A stretch of 8,730 nt of DNA from Betaproteobacteria bacterium RIFCSPLOWO2_02_FULL_68_150 (GTDB lineage: Bacteria > Pseudomonadota > Gammaproteobacteria > Burkholderiales > SG8-39): assembly GCA_001771975.1 (NCBI GenBank), contig MERE01000078.1:1-8730 (forward strand). The letters run 5' to 3'. This document shows, piece after piece, positions 6,430 to 8,730 of the stretch. The notes beneath the pieces are model-generated. The model was not told the DNA's origin. It worked only from the letters and a program-made list of their open reading frames with translations, and searched no databases. Position numbers and translations under genes: made by a program. The stretch's first letter is position 1. Every line of letters starts with the position of its first letter.

Positions 6430-7362
6430 ATGAACGATCTCGACGCACAGGACGGCGCAAGCGACCAATTGCTGGTCTCGGAGCGCCTCAACGACTCGAC
6501 CGGCTTCTACGTCCGGGCAACCCGCAAGCTCGGCGACTGGCAGACGCGCTTCCAGCGGCTGGAGATCTTCGATACGCCGCACTACGGCCGCATCCTGCGC
6601 ACCGACGGCTGCAACATGACCTCGGAGCGCGAAGAGTTCGTCTATCACGAGAACCTGATCCATCCCGTGCTCACGGCGCACGCCGCGCCGAAGCGGGTGC
6701 TGATCGTCGGCGGCGGCGACGGCGGCTCGGCCGAGGAAGCGCTCAAGCATCCGTCGCTCGAGCAGGTCACCTTGTGCGAGATCGACCCCGAGATGCTGAG
6801 GCTCGCGAAGGAGCATTTCGCCGCGGTGCACCGCGGCGCCTTCGACCATCCGAAGCTGCGCCTGCTGGTCGGCGACGGCATCGGGCTGATCCGCGAGACG
6901 CCGGAGCGCTTCGACCTGATCGCGCTCGATTCGAGCGACCCGGCGACCGCGGCCGACGAAGTGTATTCGGGCGAGTTCCTCCAGCGCTGCCGCCAGGCGC
7001 TCGCGCCGGGAGGTGCGCTGGTGCTGCCGATCGGAATGCCGGTGGCGCGCCCGGAGCGCGTCGCCGAGCTGGCGCAGCGGCTCAACGGCGTTTTCCGCAT
7101 CGTGCGCCCGTACACCCTCTACGTGCCGCTGCACGGCGCGCAGTGCGCTCTCGCGGTCTGCTCCGACAAGCTCGATCCGAAGAGCTTCACCGCGGACGAA
7201 ATCGACCGCCGCATCGAGCAGCGCCGGCTGCAGGACCTGCGCTACTACAACGGCGAGACCCACGAGGGCGTGTTCGCGCTGCCCAATTACGTGCGCGATC
7301 TGGTCAATCCGCCGCGCGTCAAGCTGCAGCTGCGCGGCCGGCGGCTGGGGGTGGTCCGCTAG
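6430..7362 (+). CDS. speE: Spermidine synthase-family polyamine aminopropyltransferase
   Basis: Family members transfer an aminopropyl group from decarboxylated S-adenosylmethionine to putrescine or another amine. The 310-residue product shows the N-terminal beta domain ending in DGCNM and EREEFVYHE (66-74), then the Rossmann-like domain with GGGDGG (94-99), acidic CEIDP (116-120; Glu117, Asp119), VGDG (147-150) and the catalytic LDSSDP (166-171; Asp167, Asp170). The C-terminal YYNGETHEGVFALPNYV (272-288) is typical of SpeE. Directly after SDP the usual GPA/GPG of the amine-binding loop is replaced by ATAADEVY, so the acceptor may differ from putrescine. No speD is in the window. The gene begins 25 bp after nudC, and its TAG stop overlaps the converging aminotransferase stop. 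Confidence 0.85.
   Translation: MNDLDAQDGASDQLLVSERLNDSTGFYVRATRKLGDWQTRFQRLEIFDTPHYGRILRTDGCNMTSEREEFVYHENLIHPVLTAHAAPKRVLIVGGGDGGSAEEALKHPSLEQVTLCEIDPEMLRLAKEHFAAVHRGAFDHPKLRLLVGDGIGLIRETPERFDLIALDSSDPATAADEVYSGEFLQRCRQALAPGGALVLPIGMPVARPERVAELAQRLNGVFRIVRPYTLYVPLHGAQCALAVCSDKLDPKSFTADEIDRRIEQRRLQDLRYYNGETHEGVFALPNYVRDLVNPPRVKLQLRGRRLGVVR
7359..7362. other. Shared CTAG: overlapping stop codons of convergent genes
   Basis: The palindrome CTAG provides TAG to speE on the plus strand (7360-7362) and TAG to the aminotransferase gene on the minus strand (7359-7361). The genes therefore overlap tail to tail by 4 bp, leaving no intergenic space for a terminator. Confidence 0.95.
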
Positions 7363-8690
7363 GCGACGGTTTTCAGCACTTCCCGCGCGGTGCCGAAGAG
7401 CTGGTCGATCTCGCTCTTCTGGATGATGAGCGGCGGGGAGAAAGCGAGGATGTCTCCGGTCGTCCGGATGTAGGCGCCCTGCTCGAACGCCTTCAGGTGC
7501 GCTTCGAAACCGCGCGCGCCGGGCGCGCCGGCGCGCGGCGCGAGCTCGATGGCGGCGATCAACCCGAGGTTGCGGATGTCGATCACGTTCGGGCAGTCCC
7601 TGAGCGAATGCGCGGCGTCCTCCCAGTACTGCGCCAGTTCGCCTACGCGCGTGAGCAGCCCCTCTTCCTCGTAAACGTCCATGGTGCCCAGCCCGGCGGC
7701 GCAGGCCACCGGGTGCGCCGAATAGGTGTAGCCGTGCGGCATCTCGATCGAGTTTTCCGGGCCGGTCATGAACGCCTGGTAGAGATCCTCCTTCATGAAC
7801 ACGGCGCCCATCGGCACCGTGCCGTTGGTGATGCCCTTCGCGGTGGTGATCAGATCCGGGATGACCCCGAAATAATCCGCGGCGAACGGCTTGCCCAGAC
7901 GCCCCCAGGCGTTGATCACCTCGTCGAAGATGAGCAGGATGCCGTGCCGGTCGCAGATCTCGCGCAGCTTCTGCAGGTAGCCCAGCGGCGGCACGAACAC
8001 GCCCGCCGAGCAGGCCACCGGCTCTACGATCATCGCCGCAATGGTGGAAGGGTCGTGCAGCTGGCACAGCCGCTCGAGATCCTCCGCCAGCTCGGCGCCG
8101 TGCTTGGGCTGGCCGCGGGAGAACGCGTTCTTCGCCAGGTCGTGCGTGTGGCGGATATGGTCCACGCCGGTCACCAGGGCGCCGAAGATCTTGCGGTTGC
8201 CGACGATGCCGCCGACCGCCGTGCCGCCGAAGTTGACGCCGTGATAGCCCTTCTCGCGGCCGATCAGCCGCATGCGATGGCCTTCGCCGCGCACGCGGTG
8301 GTAGGCGAGCGCGAGCTTGAGCGCCGTATCCACCGACTCCGAGCCCGAGTTGGTGAAGAACATCCGCGTGATCCCTTTCGGCAGCAGCGGCGCGATGCGC
8401 TCGGCGAACTCGAACGCGAGCGGATGGCCCATCTGGAACGGCGGCGCGAAATCGAGCGTCGCCACGCCGCGCGCCACCGCATCGACGATCTTCTTGCGGC
8501 AATGGCCGGCGTTCACGCACCACAGCCCGGCCGTGCCGTCGAGGATCTTGCGGCCTTCGGGCGTGTAGTAGTACATCCCTTCGGCGCGCGCGAGCAGCCG
8601 CGGGTGCTTCTTGAACTGCCGGTTCATCGAGAACGGCATGAAAAACGGCGAGTTCTCCAGCGTTGCGGCAACGCTTGCACGATCGTTCAT
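7359..8690 (-). CDS. Class III PLP-dependent omega-aminotransferase (beta-alanine--pyruvate type)
   Basis: This is a fold-type I class III aminotransferase of 443 residues, the normal length for beta-alanine--pyruvate transaminases. Visible features are MPFSMNRQFKKHPR at 18-31, LDGTAGLW near 50-57, the phosphate-binding NSGSES at 114-119, KGYHGVNFGGT at 147-157, Asp256 in IFDEVI contacting the pyridine nitrogen, the Schiff-base Lys285 in TTAKGITNG, and SAHPVACAAG at 324-333. The whole pattern resembles the Pseudomonas aeruginosa omega-amino acid--pyruvate aminotransferase. Arg409 in the IRTTGD segment is the likely carboxylate-binding flipping arginine. The ATG (8688-8690) is preceded by a near-perfect Shine-Dalgarno. 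Putrescine, taurine or other omega-amines remain possible donors. It is transcribed toward speE and shares a CTAG stop overlap with it; no terminator fits between them. Confidence 0.88.
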   Translation of the reverse strand: MNDRASVAATLENSPFFMPFSMNRQFKKHPRLLARAEGMYYYTPEGRKILDGTAGLWCVNAGHCRKKIVDAVARGVATLDFAPPFQMGHPLAFEFAERIAPLLPKGITRMFFTNSGSESVDTALKLALAYHRVRGEGHRMRLIGREKGYHGVNFGGTAVGGIVGNRKIFGALVTGVDHIRHTHDLAKNAFSRGQPKHGAELAEDLERLCQLHDPSTIAAMIVEPVACSAGVFVPPLGYLQKLREICDRHGILLIFDEVINAWGRLGKPFAADYFGVIPDLITTAKGITNGTVPMGAVFMKEDLYQAFMTGPENSIEMPHGYTYSAHPVACAAGLGTMDVYEEEGLLTRVGELAQYWEDAAHSLRDCPNVIDIRNLGLIAAIELAPRAGAPGARGFEAHLKAFEQGAYIRTTGDILAFSPPLIIQKSEIDQLFGTAREVLKTVA

Positions 8691-8697
8691 GTCACGG

Positions 8698-8704
8698 CCT
8701 CCTT
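8698..8704 (-). promoter_or_regulatory. Strong Shine-Dalgarno of the aminotransferase gene
   Basis: AAGGAGG on the minus strand lies 7 nt before the ATG at 8690. This is the strongest ribosome binding site in the window and fixes the start. The remaining bases to 8730 show no clear promoter; the promoter may lie beyond the edge. Confidence 0.85.
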
Positions 8705-8730
8705 GGCTTGTGCGACCCCGGCCCGCGCCA

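Noticed and set aside
7510..7545. Dense GC-only stretch resembling a repeat or structured element
   Set aside because: It encodes the Pro-Arg-Ala-Gly-Ala-Pro-Gly-Ala-Arg segment of the aminotransferase in frame, so codon use explains it.
6232..8523. A 763-codon open frame on the minus strand spanning speE and the aminotransferase gene
   Set aside because: It runs out of frame through the aminotransferase and antisense to speE and the end of nudC, is rich in Arg and Ala, and shows no domain.

Overview
The window is a GC-rich stretch of a bacterial chromosome carrying a carbon-fixation (Calvin-Benson-Bassham, CBB) locus and four flanking housekeeping genes. The protein families and GC-rich codon use suggest a chemo- or facultatively autotrophic proteobacterium, most likely a betaproteobacterium. 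This is inferred from remembered family resemblance, not from a search. All eight full genes downstream of position 83 and the small gene cbbS look intact. I see no rRNA, tRNA, CRISPR array, insertion sequence or phage gene.

Layout. Positions 1-82 hold no gene I can support. From 4478 down to 83 on the minus strand runs a tight operon in the order cbbL, cbbS, cbbY, fbp (cbbF), prkB (cbbP). It encodes the large and small subunits of a form IA-type RuBisCO, a CbbY-type sugar-bisphosphate phosphatase that probably removes a RuBisCO inhibitor, class I fructose-1,6-bisphosphatase, and phosphoribulokinase. The first four genes overlap by 4, 8 and 14 bp, and prkB follows fbp after 12 bp. Positions 4479-4567 are a short divergent control region with a perfect inverted repeat and a second LysR-type half-site, which fits binding by CbbR. 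On the plus strand follow cbbR (4568-5488), nudC (5514-6404; NADH pyrophosphatase / NAD-cap Nudix hydrolase) and a spermidine synthase-family gene (6430-7362), each separated by about 25 bp. A class III omega-aminotransferase lies convergently at 7359-8690, and its stop codon overlaps that of speE in a shared CTAG.

How the genes work together. PRK makes ribulose-1,5-bisphosphate, RuBisCO carboxylates it, FBPase drives regeneration, and CbbY probably clears xylulose-1,5-bisphosphate. CbbR, read from the opposite side of the same promoter region, most likely activates the operon and limits its own expression. The nearness of nudC to cbbR may be meaningful because NudC acts on reduced pyridine nucleotides, but that link is inference.

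I did not find a clearly undescribed system. The points most worth a second look are the unusually compressed cbbLSYF gene overlaps, the short CbbS N-terminus, the absence of a RuBisCO activase gene next to a form IA enzyme, the bidirectional CbbR site, and the changed substrate loop in the SpeE homologue.
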